Positions 41,948 to 52,034 of a stretch of 64,000 bases of DNA are shown one piece after another. Each line of letters begins with the position of its first letter. Positions within the stretch are counted from its first letter, which is position 1. The notes under the pieces are model-generated. The model worked only from the letters and a program-made list of their open reading frames with translations. It was not told the origin of the DNA and did not search any database. The translations under genes were made by a program, and so were the position numbers. Location: positions 865,754 through 929,753 of the forward strand of contig NZ_DS989810.1 in the NCBI RefSeq assembly GCF_000155775.1, read 5' to 3'. Origin of the DNA: Glaciecola sp. HTCC2999. GTDB lineage: Bacteria; Pseudomonadota; Gammaproteobacteria; Enterobacterales; Alteromonadaceae.

Positions 41948-43351
41948 TAAATGGACGTAGATACTCAGGCCATAGCCTAAAGCTATCGCCCAACTCCATC
42001 GCAGATGACCCATAAATGAATAAACGCCTTTGGTTTGTCCCATTAGCGCTACACCTGCAGCAGAACCTACTGCGAGTAAACTTCCCCCCACTCCGGCCGT
42101 CATCGTAACAAGTAGCCACTGGGTTAGATCCATCTCTGGCGACATACTCAATACTGCAAATACGACAGGAATATTATCCACAATCGCCGAAAGTACCCCG
42201 ACAAGAATATTGGCATACAAGGGCTCCCAATTGGTATACATCGCTTCTGACACATAGGCTAAATAACCCATAAAACCAAGACCACCTACACACATCACTA
42301 CGCCATAGAAGAACAATAATGTATCCCACTCTGCACGGGATATTTTCTCAAATACATCGAATGGAACAATATTCCCCAGTTGTTTCAGCGCCGCTTCATC
42401 ATTATTTTGTAAAGCAATATCGCGTTTTTTATCGAGAGATTTAGGTAGTGAATGGCGTAAATAAAATCCCAATAATTGTAAATAGCCTAAGCCAAGCATC
42501 ATGCCTAATACCGGTGGCATGTTCATCCAACTATGACACATCACAGCTGTTGCTATCGTAAAGAAAAATAAGACAATGATCCGCTTAGCTCCGCGTTTTT
42601 GGTGCACCGGTTTAATCTCATCAACATGTGATTTTTCATTCGAAATGAAGAAGCTCATGATCATCGCAGGCACTAAAAAGTTCACTAATGCAGGGAACAG
42701 TAGCACGATAAATTGCTCAAATTGTACTATACCTGCCTGCCAAATCATCAACGTCGTTATATCTCCAAACGGGCTAAATACCCCACCGGCATTGGCTGCT
42801 ACAACGATATTGATACAAGCAATATTAATAAAACGATGATTATCTTTAGCTACTTTCAAAACAATCGCGCACATTAACATGGCGGTGGTCAGGTTATTGG
42901 CAAATGAAGAAATACTAAATGCAAGTAATCCGGTGAGCCAAAACAAACTTCTTAAGCTCAGGCCTTTCATGAGCATCCATACGCGAATACGGTCAAACAC
43001 ATTGCGTTCTTCTAGCGCATTGATATATGTCATCGCCACAAGTAAAAACAACAATAGCTGGGCATATTCTAATAAATTATGATTAAAGGCTTCTTCTGCC
43101 GCCTCAGGAAAACCATGTTGAGTATAAATCCAACCAATAATAATCCAGATAACACCAGCGGCAAGTAACATAGGTTTGGATTTACGAATATGAAGAAACT
43201 CTTCTCCGATAACAAATACGTATGCAACAGCAAAAATAGTTAATACAATCACACCGGATAAGGTGTAGGTAAGATTCAGCTCACCCATTTGTGTTGCATT
43301 AGCAGGCCCAGCCATGCACAACAGCAACACACAAAATAACAACTTAGACAT
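41933..43351 (-). CDS. nhaD: NhaD-type sodium/proton antiporter
   Basis: A 472-residue inner-membrane protein with about twelve helices, preceded by an N-terminal signal-like segment (1-19, ending NAT) that is usual in NhaD proteins of marine bacteria. Distinctive stretches are SISSFANNLTTAMLMCAIVLK, NIVVAANAGGVFSPFGDITTLMIW and VDNIPVVFAVLSM. These place it in the NhaD branch of the ion transporter superfamily, which exchanges Na+ or Li+ for H+ and suits a marine habitat. It is transcribed alone toward lptG. Confidence 0.93.
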   Translation of the reverse strand: MSKLLFCVLLLCMAGPANATQMGELNLTYTLSGVIVLTIFAVAYVFVIGEEFLHIRKSKPMLLAAGVIWIIIGWIYTQHGFPEAAEEAFNHNLLEYAQLLLFLLVAMTYINALEERNVFDRIRVWMLMKGLSLRSLFWLTGLLAFSISSFANNLTTAMLMCAIVLKVAKDNHRFINIACINIVVAANAGGVFSPFGDITTLMIWQAGIVQFEQFIVLLFPALVNFLVPAMIMSFFISNEKSHVDEIKPVHQKRGAKRIIVLFFFTIATAVMCHSWMNMPPVLGMMLGLGYLQLLGFYLRHSLPKSLDKKRDIALQNNDEAALKQLGNIVPFDVFEKISRAEWDTLLFFYGVVMCVGGLGFMGYLAYVSEAMYTNWEPLYANILVGVLSAIVDNIPVVFAVLSMSPEMDLTQWLLVTMTAGVGGSLLAVGSAAGVALMGQTKGVYSFMGHLRWSWAIALGYGLSIYVHLLLSA

Positions 43352-43407
43352 AGATGTCCCTTAACAAATAACGTTTGATTTTTGATTTTTATCAATGATG
43401 GTTTTGG

Positions 43408-43713
43408 TTAATTAAAGGACATTGGTGGAGCACGAATACCACTTGAGAAAAGGCTTCGAGACATTATCAGTGGATAAGTATATAACGCGGTCGTTCCTTG
43501 TTTAGAAAAAGCATGCAGGCCTATTTGCCAATATACAACGTGAGCCGATAAATCGACGTCTGCTATCTCATTATCCGTTTGAGATATTGCTTCAACGAAC
43601 GAAACAGCTGCTAACCAGCTTTGCGGGGCTTCTGGTTGCGGACCATGATAAGCACTCTGTGTAATGATAAACACACAGGTCAATAAAGATATCAGTAAAG
43701 AAAACAGGCGCAT
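43408..43713 (-). CDS. Small secreted protein of unknown function
   Basis: From the ATG at 43713, with an AAAGGA ribosome site, the product is 101 residues. It begins with a good signal peptide or membrane anchor (MRLFSLLISLLTCVFIITQSAY). The remainder has no cysteine and no motif I recognise. A longer frame from 43758 adds 15 residues before the signal and is less likely. It may be cotranscribed with the RDD gene upstream (88 bases away). Confidence 0.5.
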   Translation of the reverse strand: MRLFSLLISLLTCVFIITQSAYHGPQPEAPQSWLAAVSFVEAISQTDNEIADVDLSAHVVYWQIGLHAFSKQGTTALYTYPLIMSRSLFSSGIRAPPMSFN

Positions 43714-43801
43714 GAGTAAAATCCTTTTAGGACTTAAAGCATAGTCCCATAAGAGCACTATCGGTATCGTACAATAGTATCAAAAAACGAAAATCGTACG
43801 T

Positions 43802-44374
43802 TTAACGCCAAGATTTATGGTCATTGGCTGCTTGGGTCAACACCAAAATTTCGGTTTTTGCAACAATGTCTTGTAAGGATTGTTTTTGTTTCGGCATGAA
43901 AATTACCAGTAACGTGCCTAAACCACCTAACGCACAGATTAAGCGTAACCATAACCGCCCCATTGTCATCGGCTCGTCAGTGGTACTAAAGATCCGCATC
44001 CGCCATGCTCGCATCCCAATCGTTTGGCCGCCTTTGGCCCAAAACCACATGAAAAAGCCCACTATCCAGGCCAACACCCATAATTGAACGATTGAAGTGA
44101 ACAGTATAGATTGGGTCAAAAAATCACTAAAATGCTCAATCTCAGCTCCAATAACTTTATTTGCATGCAGTATCGTCAAGGCCACCAATATAATCAGACC
44201 GGCACACATGCCTACTGCCACAGCCACCAAACCATCATAAATCATTGCAGCAATGCGACGAAAAAAACCGGCTCGCGGATAAAGAGTTTCACTATTTTCA
44301 ACACTATTTGGTGACTCTTTTAAGGTTGATTTAGATGGAGATGAGCGTCTTTTATGAGACTTAGGGTTTGCCAT
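43802..44374 (-). CDS. RDD family membrane protein
   Basis: A 190-residue protein with a basic, Ser-rich N-terminal tail (1-35) and then the RDD domain. It shows RAGFFRRIAAMIYDGLVAVAVG with the family Arg and Asp residues, a helix at about 93-115, and GQTIGMRAWRMRI before a third helix. The C-terminus QSLQDIVAKTEILVL matches the family's HDxxSxT-type end. RDD proteins are poorly understood; some are linked to Na+/H+ exchange, and nhaD lies close by, but no more can be said. Confidence 0.85.
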   Translation of the reverse strand: MANPKSHKRRSSPSKSTLKESPNSVENSETLYPRAGFFRRIAAMIYDGLVAVAVGMCAGLIILVALTILHANKVIGAEIEHFSDFLTQSILFTSIVQLWVLAWIVGFFMWFWAKGGQTIGMRAWRMRIFSTTDEPMTMGRLWLRLICALGGLGTLLVIFMPKQKQSLQDIVAKTEILVLTQAANDHKSWR

Positions 44375-44549
44375 GGTATGTATTCGATTCTAGATACTGA
44401 TAATTTATATATTAACCGATTGTTCGAAGAATTACATAGCCGTTCATCAATACCTTCATCAATTTGTTATAGTAGAATGACAAGACTTACAGTAATAATG
44501 AAAAAATATGTCATAAGTAAGTATAAAATAATAAATTCATATAAAACAC

Positions 44550-44577
44550 TTGCGCATAACGTCTAGCTCGTTATAAT
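44550..44577 (+). promoter_or_regulatory. Sigma-70 promoter of tRNA-Leu
   Basis: TTGCGC and TATAAT separated by 16 bases; predicted start near 44584, about 50 bases before the mature tRNA. The gap from 44375 to this point shows nothing else. Confidence 0.7.
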
Positions 44578-44635
44578 CGCATTCCAATTTTTGATATCTG
44601 ACGTTTTCACGTAGCGCCAGACACACTCTTAAAAT

Positions 44636-44720
44636 GCCGGTGTGGTGGAATTGGTAGACACGACGGATTCAAAATCCGTTGCAGCAATGCGTGGCGGTTC
44701 AAGTCCGCCCACCGGTACCA
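44636..44720 (+). tRNA. tRNA-Leu (anticodon CAA)
   Basis: 85 bases fold into a class II tRNA with a long variable arm. The acceptor stem is GCCGGTG with CACCGGT (first pair G-U), and the CCA end is encoded. The anticodon stem is ACGGA/TCCGT around the loop TTCAAAA, giving CAA for UUG codons. The T loop reads GGTTCAAGTCC. It closely resembles E. coli tRNA-Leu(CAA). Confidence 0.96.
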
Positions 44721-44786
44721 TTTTTAAAGTCCAGTAAGTCTCTCTAAAATACGCTTCACTGCAACACTTGTGTGTTACATTCGTTG

Positions 44787-45164
44787 TTATTGTGAGACGG
44801 ATTTTGGTGCAATATCTTTGAAACCACCAGCATTGATTACATTGGTATAACCTGCAGCTTGTAAATCAAGCGTAGATTGTTTCGCACGCTTTCCTGAACG
44901 GCAGTACAATACAATGGTCTGATCTTTACTAATCCCAGCCTCGTTTATTTTTTCCAGTAGTTGAGTATTTTGCATGTGCAATGCATCGGGGTGATGACCA
45001 GCAGACCATTCCCAGTCAGTTCTTACATCAATAATCACAGCGCCTGTTTCTATTGCTTTTTTCGCCGAAGCAGTATCAATTTCTTGTGCATGAATCGATA
45101 AGCTCAGCAAAGAGCCGAGCATAGTAGCAACCAATAACAATGATGATAATTTATGAGGAAGCAT
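44787..45164 (-). CDS. Periplasmic rhodanese-domain protein
   Basis: A 125-residue single-domain sulfurtransferase with a signal peptide (1-26, ending IHA-Q). The motif IIDVRTDWEWSAGHHPDALHM precedes the active-site loop YCRSGKRA with Cys88, and GYTNVINAGGF closes the fold. Such exported rhodaneses resemble PspE. The sulfur acceptor is unknown. It lies 51 bases after prpF on the same strand and may be read from that operon, though no link to propionate use is obvious. Confidence 0.85.
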   Translation of the reverse strand: MLPHKLSSLLLVATMLGSLLSLSIHAQEIDTASAKKAIETGAVIIDVRTDWEWSAGHHPDALHMQNTQLLEKINEAGISKDQTIVLYCRSGKRAKQSTLDLQAAGYTNVINAGGFKDIAPKSVSQ

Positions 45165-45215
45165 GACTATTCCTTTTTAACTGGATTTATCTTATTACAA
45201 CAAAAGACGTCAGCC

Positions 45216-46421
45216 TTAGCAAGTCTCAGGCGCTGGCACTCTAACAACACCTTCCATCAACACCCGAGCAGAACGGCTCATGACGACTTGTTCAACTTGC
45301 CATTGCCCAGCATCTGTACATATAGCCGTCGCACCGACTTTTAACGTCCCCGAAGGATGACCAAAGGTAATGGCATCTTTCATACCGCCACCGGCAGATA
45401 GATTGACCAATGTGCCAGGGATCGCTGCAGCTGTACCAATCGCCACTGCTGCCGTACCCATCATCGCATGATGCAATTTGCCCATTGACAACGCTCGCAC
45501 ATGACAATCAATCGACTCAGCGTTAATTAGCGCGCCACTCGATGTCGTGTACTCCTGAGGACCTGACACAAAAGCGATCTTGGGTATGTGTTGAGATAGC
45601 TTAGCGGCTTCAATATTAGGACTCAAACCCATGTGCACAGCGCCATGCAAGCGCAGGTTTTCAAAGCGCGCCAACGCGATAGAGTCGCCATTAATAGCAT
45701 CTTGTAGTTCAGTGCCGGTATACCCTAAATCCGCTGCATTAAAAAATAACGTGGGGATCCCTGAGTTGATCATCGTCACCGAGAACACACCTTCGCCTGG
45801 AACATCTAGTGTATCCACAATATTTCCTGTGGGGAATACCGCCTCATCAGGCTCCACCGGCGCAACAAATGCAATCGGCACTTCCGCAGCAGGAAAAGTC
45901 ACGCCATCAAGCATAAAATCACCGGTCTCTTGGACTTCTCCATTGGTGATAGGAACTGATGCTAAAATCGTTTTGCCAATATTTTGCTGCCAAATGCGTA
46001 CCTCGCATATACCGTTTTCAGGGATACGCGCAGCATCCACTAACCCATTATTAATCGCAAACGAGCCGACCGCTGCGGTTAGATTCCCGCAGTTACCACT
46101 CCAATCGATAAAAGGCTGATCAATAGATACTTGCCCAAATAGATAATTCACATCATGCGAATCATCATCTGAGCGACTCAAAATGACGGTTTTACTGGTA
46201 CTTGACGTCGCACCACCCATGCCATCGGTATGTTTACCATACGGATCAGGACTGCCAATGACACGCAGCAATAACGCATCTCGATACGCGCCAGCGACTT
46301 GCGCTGCTGCCGGTAAATCATCGAGATTAAAAAACACGCCTTTGCTGGTCCCCCCACGCATATACGTGGCAGGCACTTTAAGTTGTGGCGCAAAAACTAC
46401 CGAAGGGCTCACACTACTCAT
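45216..46421 (-). CDS. prpF: 2-methylaconitate cis-trans isomerase PrpF
   Basis: A 401-residue member of the PrpF/diaminopimelate-epimerase fold that isomerises 2-methylaconitate, the product of AcnD, in the methylcitrate cycle. Typical stretches are VPATYMRGGTSKGVFF near the N-terminus, GMGGATSSTSKTVIL, DWSGNCGNLTAAVG and the C-terminal GHPSGTLKVGA. It overlaps acnD by four bases (ATGA) and so is translated with it. AcnD plus PrpF replaces PrpD, as in Shewanella and Vibrio. Confidence 0.95.
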   Translation of the reverse strand: MSSVSPSVVFAPQLKVPATYMRGGTSKGVFFNLDDLPAAAQVAGAYRDALLLRVIGSPDPYGKHTDGMGGATSSTSKTVILSRSDDDSHDVNYLFGQVSIDQPFIDWSGNCGNLTAAVGSFAINNGLVDAARIPENGICEVRIWQQNIGKTILASVPITNGEVQETGDFMLDGVTFPAAEVPIAFVAPVEPDEAVFPTGNIVDTLDVPGEGVFSVTMINSGIPTLFFNAADLGYTGTELQDAINGDSIALARFENLRLHGAVHMGLSPNIEAAKLSQHIPKIAFVSGPQEYTTSSGALINAESIDCHVRALSMGKLHHAMMGTAAVAIGTAAAIPGTLVNLSAGGGMKDAITFGHPSGTLKVGATAICTDAGQWQVEQVVMSRSARVLMEGVVRVPAPETC

Positions 46422-49018
46422 GCAACTTGACCTTCTAAAAAGTCTTGGGCAAAACGTTGTAATACACCACCAGCTTCATACACGCTTTGTTCTTCAGCGG
46501 TATCCAGACGACATAACGTCTCAATGGTAAACTGCTCGCCATTAGCTCGAGTTACTTCCACGGTCATGTTCGATCCTGCGACGACATCACCTAAGACGCT
46601 AAAGGTCTCGGTACCATCAATATTAAACGTATGACGGGTTTGGCCAGTCAAAAACTCTAATGGTAAGACGCCCATACCGACTAAGTTAGTGCGGTGAATA
46701 CGCTCAAACCCTTCAGCGATGATGACTTCTACCCCAGCAAGACGCACGCCTTTAGCCGCCCAATCGCGCGATGAGCCTTGGCCATAATCTGCCCCCGCGA
46801 CAATAATCAATGGCTGCTTACGTTCCATATATGCCTCAATCGCTTCCCACATTCGCACGGTGTTACCTTCTGGTTCCATTCGTGCTAGAGAGCCTTGTTG
46901 AATATTGCCATCAGCGTCTCGGACCATTTCATTGAGTAACTTAGGATTAGCAAACGTCGCCCGCTGTGCTGTTAAATGATCGCCGCGATGCGTGGCATAC
47001 GAGTTAAAGTCTTCTTCAGGTAAGCCCATTTTCGCTAGATATTCACCGGCGGCACTAGATGCAAGGATCGCGTTAGATGGCGATAAATGATCAGTCGTGA
47101 TGTTATCGCCTAAGACGGCTAATGGACGCATATCGGTCATTAATCGAGGTGCTGCTAATGCGCCTTCCCAATAAGGGGGGCGACGAATATAAGTACTTTG
47201 CCCACGCCAGTCATACAGCGGGTTATTCTTCTCACCATAATCGACACTTAAATCAAACATCGGCGTGTAGACTTGGTTAAACATTTCTGGTTTAACACTG
47301 GCTTTGATCACCGCTTCGACTTCTGCATCATCCGGCCATATATCTTTAAGATAAACAGGGTTGCCCTCTTTATCTGTGCCTAATGCATCTTTTTCAATAT
47401 CAAAACGCATAGACCCTGCAATCGCATAGGCCACGACTAGTGGGGGAGAGGCCAGAAATGCTTGTGAAGCATAAGGATGAATCCGGCCATCAAAGTTACG
47501 ATTACCTGATAATACAGCAGTAGCATACAAATCACGGTCGATAATTTCTTGTTGGATTTTAGGATCTAGCGCCCCTGACATACCGTTACAAGAAGTACAG
47601 GCGTACGCCACTATCCCAAAACCAAGCTGCTCAAGTTCGGATAAAAGCCCTGCTTCTTCAAGATACATCTTCACTACTTTGGAACCTGGTGCAAGTGAAG
47701 ATTTAACCCAAGGTTGACGCACTAAGCCCAGCTCATTAGCTTTCTTAGCAAGCATACCTGCCATGATGACATTGCGTGGGTTAGAGGTATTAGTACAGCT
47801 AGTGATAGCAGCAATGATCACCGCACCATCAGGCATTAAGCCGTCTTCTTTATCATAGGCTTTGGCGATACCGCGCGCAGCTAACTCACTGACCGGTAAT
47901 TTAGCATGTGGATTAGACGGTCCAGCCATGTTGCGCTCAACCGCTGATAAATCAAATTGCAAGACACGTTCATACTCAGCCTCTACCATACTATCAGCCC
48001 ATAAACCGGTCGTTTTGGCATAGTGTTCGACAAGTTTAACTTGTTCAGGATCGCGCCCCGTTAAAGTTAAATAATCAATCGTTTGTTCATCGATATAGAA
48101 CATCGTCGCTGTTGCACCATATTCAGGTGTCATATTAGAAATGGTCGCACGATCCCCGAGCGATAAGTGTGCAGTCCCTTCACCAAAACATTCTAAATAA
48201 GCACCGACTACACGCTCTTGGCGTAAAAATTGAGTCAGTGCCAACACGATATCGGTAGACGTAATACCCGGTTGTGGTTTACCTGTAAATTCCACCCCGA
48301 CAATATCTGGTAAACGCATATAAGATGCGCGTCCTAACATGACATTTTCAGCTTCTAAGCCGCCCACACCAATTGAAATGACGCCTAGTGCATCGGTGTG
48401 TGGGGTATGAGAATCAGTGCCGACACACGTATCAGGGAAGGCCACATTATCACGCACTTGGACAACCGGAGACATTTTTTCTAGGTTGATTTGGTGCATA
48501 ATCCCATTACCTGGTGGGATCACATCGACGTTCTTAAACGCCGTTTTGGTCCAATTAATAAAGTGAAAGCGGTCTTCGTTACGACGATCTTCAATCGCGC
48601 GATTTTTATCAAACGCATCCTCTTCAAATCCACCATGCTCTACCGCTAAGGAGTGATCGACGATCAGCTGAGTCGGTACAACCGGATTCACTTTCGCAGG
48701 ATCGCCGCCTTTATCCGCAATGGCATCGCGTAAACCAGCTAAATCCACTAATGCCGTCTGCCCTAAAATATCATGGCATACCACTCGAGCTGGAAACCAA
48801 GGAAAATCTTGTTCACGCTTACGATAAATTAACTGCTCCAAAGAAATGGTTAATGCCTCTGGAGTACATTTACGTACTAAGTTTTCTGCCAATACTTTTG
48901 AGGTATAAGGGAGCTTAACATACGCACCAGGTTCAATCGCTTCCACTGCTGCTTGGGTATCGAAGTATTCTAACCCTGAGTCGTCCAAACGAATTTTATA
49001 ATCGCTATTCATCATCAC
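46418..49018 (-). CDS. acnD: Fe/S-dependent 2-methylcitrate dehydratase AcnD
   Basis: An aconitase-family enzyme, 866 residues, that dehydrates 2-methylcitrate to 2-methylaconitate. The 4Fe-4S ligands are in SCTNTSNP and ACTSCNGMSG. Other aconitase marks are VDHSLAVEHGG, GTDSHTPHTDALGV and the C-terminal swivel domain with YGQGSSRDWAAKG. The length is close to the AcnD norm and shorter in its N-terminal region than AcnA. It overlaps prpF and follows prpC by 11 bases. Confidence 0.95.
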   Translation of the reverse strand: MMMNSDYKIRLDDSGLEYFDTQAAVEAIEPGAYVKLPYTSKVLAENLVRKCTPEALTISLEQLIYRKREQDFPWFPARVVCHDILGQTALVDLAGLRDAIADKGGDPAKVNPVVPTQLIVDHSLAVEHGGFEEDAFDKNRAIEDRRNEDRFHFINWTKTAFKNVDVIPPGNGIMHQINLEKMSPVVQVRDNVAFPDTCVGTDSHTPHTDALGVISIGVGGLEAENVMLGRASYMRLPDIVGVEFTGKPQPGITSTDIVLALTQFLRQERVVGAYLECFGEGTAHLSLGDRATISNMTPEYGATATMFYIDEQTIDYLTLTGRDPEQVKLVEHYAKTTGLWADSMVEAEYERVLQFDLSAVERNMAGPSNPHAKLPVSELAARGIAKAYDKEDGLMPDGAVIIAAITSCTNTSNPRNVIMAGMLAKKANELGLVRQPWVKSSLAPGSKVVKMYLEEAGLLSELEQLGFGIVAYACTSCNGMSGALDPKIQQEIIDRDLYATAVLSGNRNFDGRIHPYASQAFLASPPLVVAYAIAGSMRFDIEKDALGTDKEGNPVYLKDIWPDDAEVEAVIKASVKPEMFNQVYTPMFDLSVDYGEKNNPLYDWRGQSTYIRRPPYWEGALAAPRLMTDMRPLAVLGDNITTDHLSPSNAILASSAAGEYLAKMGLPEEDFNSYATHRGDHLTAQRATFANPKLLNEMVRDADGNIQQGSLARMEPEGNTVRMWEAIEAYMERKQPLIIVAGADYGQGSSRDWAAKGVRLAGVEVIIAEGFERIHRTNLVGMGVLPLEFLTGQTRHTFNIDGTETFSVLGDVVAGSNMTVEVTRANGEQFTIETLCRLDTAEEQSVYEAGGVLQRFAQDFLEGQVA

Positions 49019-49029
49019 ATCCTTTTATT

Positions 49030-50154
49030 TTAACGCTGCGCAATTGGCGTAACAGTGCGAGGCTCGCTACCAGTATAATCAGCACTTGGACGAATAATAC
49101 GGTTGTTATCACGTTGTTCCATAACATGAGCTGCCCAACCGGTGACGCGTGAACAAACGAAAATCGGAGTAAATAATGGCGTCGGGATCCCCATAAAGAA
49201 GTACGCAGAAGCATGAAAGAAATCAGCATTACAGAAGAGTTTTTTGGTATCCCACATGTATTCTTCACATGCGACAGAGATATCATAAAGTGAACTATCA
49301 CCGTATTCTTCAGAAAGTAGTTTTGACCACTTTTTGATAATAACATTGCGCGGATCAGACTCACGATAAATCGCATGCCCAAAGCCCATAATCTTTTCTT
49401 TACGCTCAAGCATACCGGCCATTTGTACTTTGGCATCTTCTGGGGAGCTGAACTTTTGGATCATTTCCATCGCGGCTTCATTAGCACCACCATGCAGTGG
49501 ACCGCGAAGCGAGCCAATCGCCCCAGTGATACAAGAGAACATATCAGATAACGTCGATGCGCATACTCGAGCGGTAAAAGTGGAAGCATTAAATTCATGC
49601 TCTGCATATAAAATTAATGATACATCCATGACTTTACGGTGCAATTCTGAAGGAGTTTTACCTGTCAATAACGCAAGGAAATGCCCACCAATAGACGCTT
49701 CATCCGTCACACAATCAATTTCCACACCTTCATGGGTATAACGATACCAGTAGGTCATGATCGCAGGGAATGCAGCTAATAAACGGTTCGCTGCGCGGTT
49801 TTGATCGGCAAAATCCACTTCCGGCTCTAAGTTACCGAGAAATGACGCACCTGTTCTCATGACATCCATCGGGTGAGCGTCTTTTGGTACTAAACGTAAT
49901 ACCGCTTTGAGACCTTCTGGTAAATCACGCATGCTGTTGAGCATAGTGACATATTCATCTAGCTGGTTTTGAGTAGGTAATTCGCCGTTAAATAATAAAT
50001 ACGCCACCTCTTCAAACGTGGCATTATCCGCTAAATCAGATACATCATAGCCACAATAAGTTAAGCCAGAACCTGATTTACCGACGGTACATAATTTGGT
50101 TTCACCTGCACTTTGACCACGTAAACCTGCGCCACTTAATTTTTTATCTGTCAT
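49030..50154 (-). CDS. prpC: 2-methylcitrate synthase
   Basis: Condenses propionyl-CoA with oxaloacetate. The 374-residue protein belongs to the short citrate synthase type. Catalytic regions are LHGGANEAAMEMI (His), MGFGHAIYRESDPR (His) and a C-terminal Arg region ending IRPSADYTGSEPR. The N-terminal KLSGAGLRGQSAGETKLCTVGKSG stretch is typical of PrpC and unlike GltA. It is encoded between prpB and acnD. Confidence 0.95.
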   Translation of the reverse strand: MTDKKLSGAGLRGQSAGETKLCTVGKSGSGLTYCGYDVSDLADNATFEEVAYLLFNGELPTQNQLDEYVTMLNSMRDLPEGLKAVLRLVPKDAHPMDVMRTGASFLGNLEPEVDFADQNRAANRLLAAFPAIMTYWYRYTHEGVEIDCVTDEASIGGHFLALLTGKTPSELHRKVMDVSLILYAEHEFNASTFTARVCASTLSDMFSCITGAIGSLRGPLHGGANEAAMEMIQKFSSPEDAKVQMAGMLERKEKIMGFGHAIYRESDPRNVIIKKWSKLLSEEYGDSSLYDISVACEEYMWDTKKLFCNADFFHASAYFFMGIPTPLFTPIFVCSRVTGWAAHVMEQRDNNRIIRPSADYTGSEPRTVTPIAQR

Positions 50155-50258
50155 GAGAAAAATCCTCTTAATCTTTTTTGTTGTAGGGTCTTAGGCGCAC
50201 TAAATCGAATACTCGCGCCTATTCTTTTTAAAATTTGGTTTCTTATTTACTGTGTTAA

Positions 50259-51137
50259 TTACTTGTTTTTGCCTTCAGCAAATAATGAATCGAGCTTTTG
50301 CTCATAATCGTGATAACCAAGGTAATCGTATAGATCCATACGCGTTTGCATCGTATCGACAACGGCTTTTTGATCGCCATCCTCAAGAATGTGACGATAG
50401 ACATTTTCTGCAGCTTTATTCATTGCTCTAAACGCCGATAATGGATATAGCACCATCGCAGCGCCCCACTCACCTAACTGCTCTTTGTTCCATAACTCAG
50501 TCTGACCAAACTCAGTAATATTAGCCAAAATAGGCACATCCAATGCTTCAGAAAATGCACGATAATGCTCTTCCGTTTTAACAGCTTCAGCAAAAATACC
50601 ATCAGCACCCGCTGCGACGTAGGCTTTGGCACGTGCTATCGCATTTTCTAAACCTTCTTGGGCAAATGAATCAGTGCGCGCCATGATGAAAAAATCGGGA
50701 TCAGTACGTGCATCTACGGCGGCTTTGATACGATCAACCATCTCTTCGGTAGATACGATTTCTTTATTTGGACGATGACCACAACGTTTTTGTGCCACTT
50801 GATCTTCCATATGCACGGCTGCTGCACCCGCTTTTTCCATATCTCGAACGGTCTTAGCGATGTTAAATGCTCCGCCCCATCCAGTGTCGATATCGACTAA
50901 TAATGGCAAGTCACAAGCAGACGTAATACGTTGTACATCAACAATCACATCATTAAGTGACGTCATTCCCAAATCGGGTAAACCATAAGAAGCATTCGCA
51001 ACGCCTCCCCCAGAAAGATATATCGCTTGATGACCGATTTGCTTGGCCATCATGGCCGAATATGCATTGATAGTGCCTACAATTTGTAATGGGGTGTTGT
51101 GCTCAAGAGCTTGACGAAATTTTTTACCTGCGCTCAT
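50259..51137 (-). CDS. prpB: 2-methylisocitrate lyase
   Basis: Splits 2-methylisocitrate into pyruvate and succinate. The 292-residue protein is an isocitrate lyase-family barrel with the metal-binding DIDTGWGG, and the catalytic loop [13 protein letters not shown] containing the nucleophilic Cys. [11 protein letters not shown] is also visible. It begins the enzyme part of the operon, 24 bases after the regulator gene, with AAGGAATTACT before the ATG. Confidence 0.96.
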   Translation of the reverse strand: MSAGKKFRQALEHNTPLQIVGTINAYSAMMAKQIGHQAIYLSGGGVANASYGLPDLGMTSLNDVIVDVQRITSACDLPLLVDIDTGWGGAFNIAKTVRDMEKAGAAAVHMEDQVAQKRCGHRPNKEIVSTEEMVDRIKAAVDARTDPDFFIMARTDSFAQEGLENAIARAKAYVAAGADGIFAEAVKTEEHYRAFSEALDVPILANITEFGQTELWNKEQLGEWGAAMVLYPLSAFRAMNKAAENVYRHILEDGDQKAVVDTMQTRMDLYDYLGYHDYEQKLDSLFAEGKNK

Positions 51138-51161
51138 AGTAATTCCTTATTAGTGTTCCGA

Positions 51162-51845
51162 TTATGGCTTTAATTTATGTTCGATATTCTGACGCGAATA
51201 TGTAATGTGACGACGCATTAGTATTTCAGCTAACTCTGCGTCGCGGTTAGCAATTGCTTGAGCAATATGTTGATGTTCAGCAAATGCAGTAGTGACTCGA
51301 GGACCTGCCATACCAAGTTGCACACGATACATGCGTACTAAATGATAAATACCTTCTGTGAGTAGTGTAATGAGTTGAGAGTTGTGTGAACCGATAATAA
51401 TACGATAGTGAAAATCCACATCACCCGCTTCTTGATAATAGGATTGCGAGTCTTTCACGCCTTGGGCATGCACATCGAGTAAGGATTGAAGATCCGTGAT
51501 TTGCTCGGATGTCATATTTTGAGCTGCCAATCGAGCCGCCATGCCCTCAAGCGATTCACGAACTTGATAAAGCTCAATTAACCCTTCTGGCGAGAGTGTT
51601 ACCACTCGAGCACCGACATTTGCCTTACGCTCTACTAAATGACATGCCATTAACCGGCTAATCGCCTCACGAATAACAGCGCGGCTTACCCCATATTTTG
51701 TCGACAACTCTGCTTCACTCAGTTTTGCACCCGCTAATATACGACCTTCAACAATATCCGTACGCAGTGTAATAAATGTCTTATCTGCGGAGGTAACAGC
51801 CTCTACTACTGGTGTTCCCTTAGATTTTTTAGCTAATTGAGTCAT
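51162..51845 (-). CDS. GntR/FCD-family regulator of the methylcitrate operon
   Basis: A 227-residue repressor-type protein. The N-terminal winged helix-turn-helix carries EAELSTKYGVSRAVIREAI (about 56-74). The C-terminal FCD ligand-binding domain has YQVRESLEGMAARLAA and the metal-site histidines in DVDFHYRII, HQHI and RRHI. I choose ATG 51845, which has AAGGCG 7 bases upstream; the frame is open to 51935, but that would translate through the operator region. It is the first gene of the prp operon. A propionate-derived ligand such as methylcitrate is inferred. It is of the GntR type and unrelated to the sigma-54-type PrpR of E. coli. Confidence 0.88.
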   Translation of the reverse strand: MTQLAKKSKGTPVVEAVTSADKTFITLRTDIVEGRILAGAKLSEAELSTKYGVSRAVIREAISRLMACHLVERKANVGARVVTLSPEGLIELYQVRESLEGMAARLAAQNMTSEQITDLQSLLDVHAQGVKDSQSYYQEAGDVDFHYRIIIGSHNSQLITLLTEGIYHLVRMYRVQLGMAGPRVTTAFAEHQHIAQAIANRDAELAEILMRRHITYSRQNIEHKLKP

Positions 51846-51872
51846 CGTTATCGCCTTCACATCACTAATTCC

Positions 51873-51935
51873 ATTGTCGACAATATAGACCTTCCTGTTC
51901 ATAAACTCAAGCATTAACCTAAGAATTGTCGACAA
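51873..51935. promoter_or_regulatory. Paired GTCGAC-centred operators of the prp operon
   Basis: ATTGTCGACAAT at 51873-51884 and TTGTCGACAA at 51926-51935 are perfect palindromes about 52 bases apart, just upstream of the regulator gene. A third TTGTCGACAA occurs within the gene at 51698-51707. The TTGT-N2-ACAA form suits FCD-type GntR regulators, so autoregulation is likely. Confidence 0.7.
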
Positions 51936-52034
51936 CTTATGACTTAAGTCGTATGCTCAATGAAATAATTGATATAATGATCGGTGCTCAGTACTCCACG
52001 TATTAAAGTTAAATAAACGAATAAGGAATTCAAC

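Noticed and set aside
45631..46119. 162-codon plus-strand frame inside prpF
   Set aside because: Antisense to a clearly coding prpF; composition rich in Ser, Pro and Ile, with no motif.
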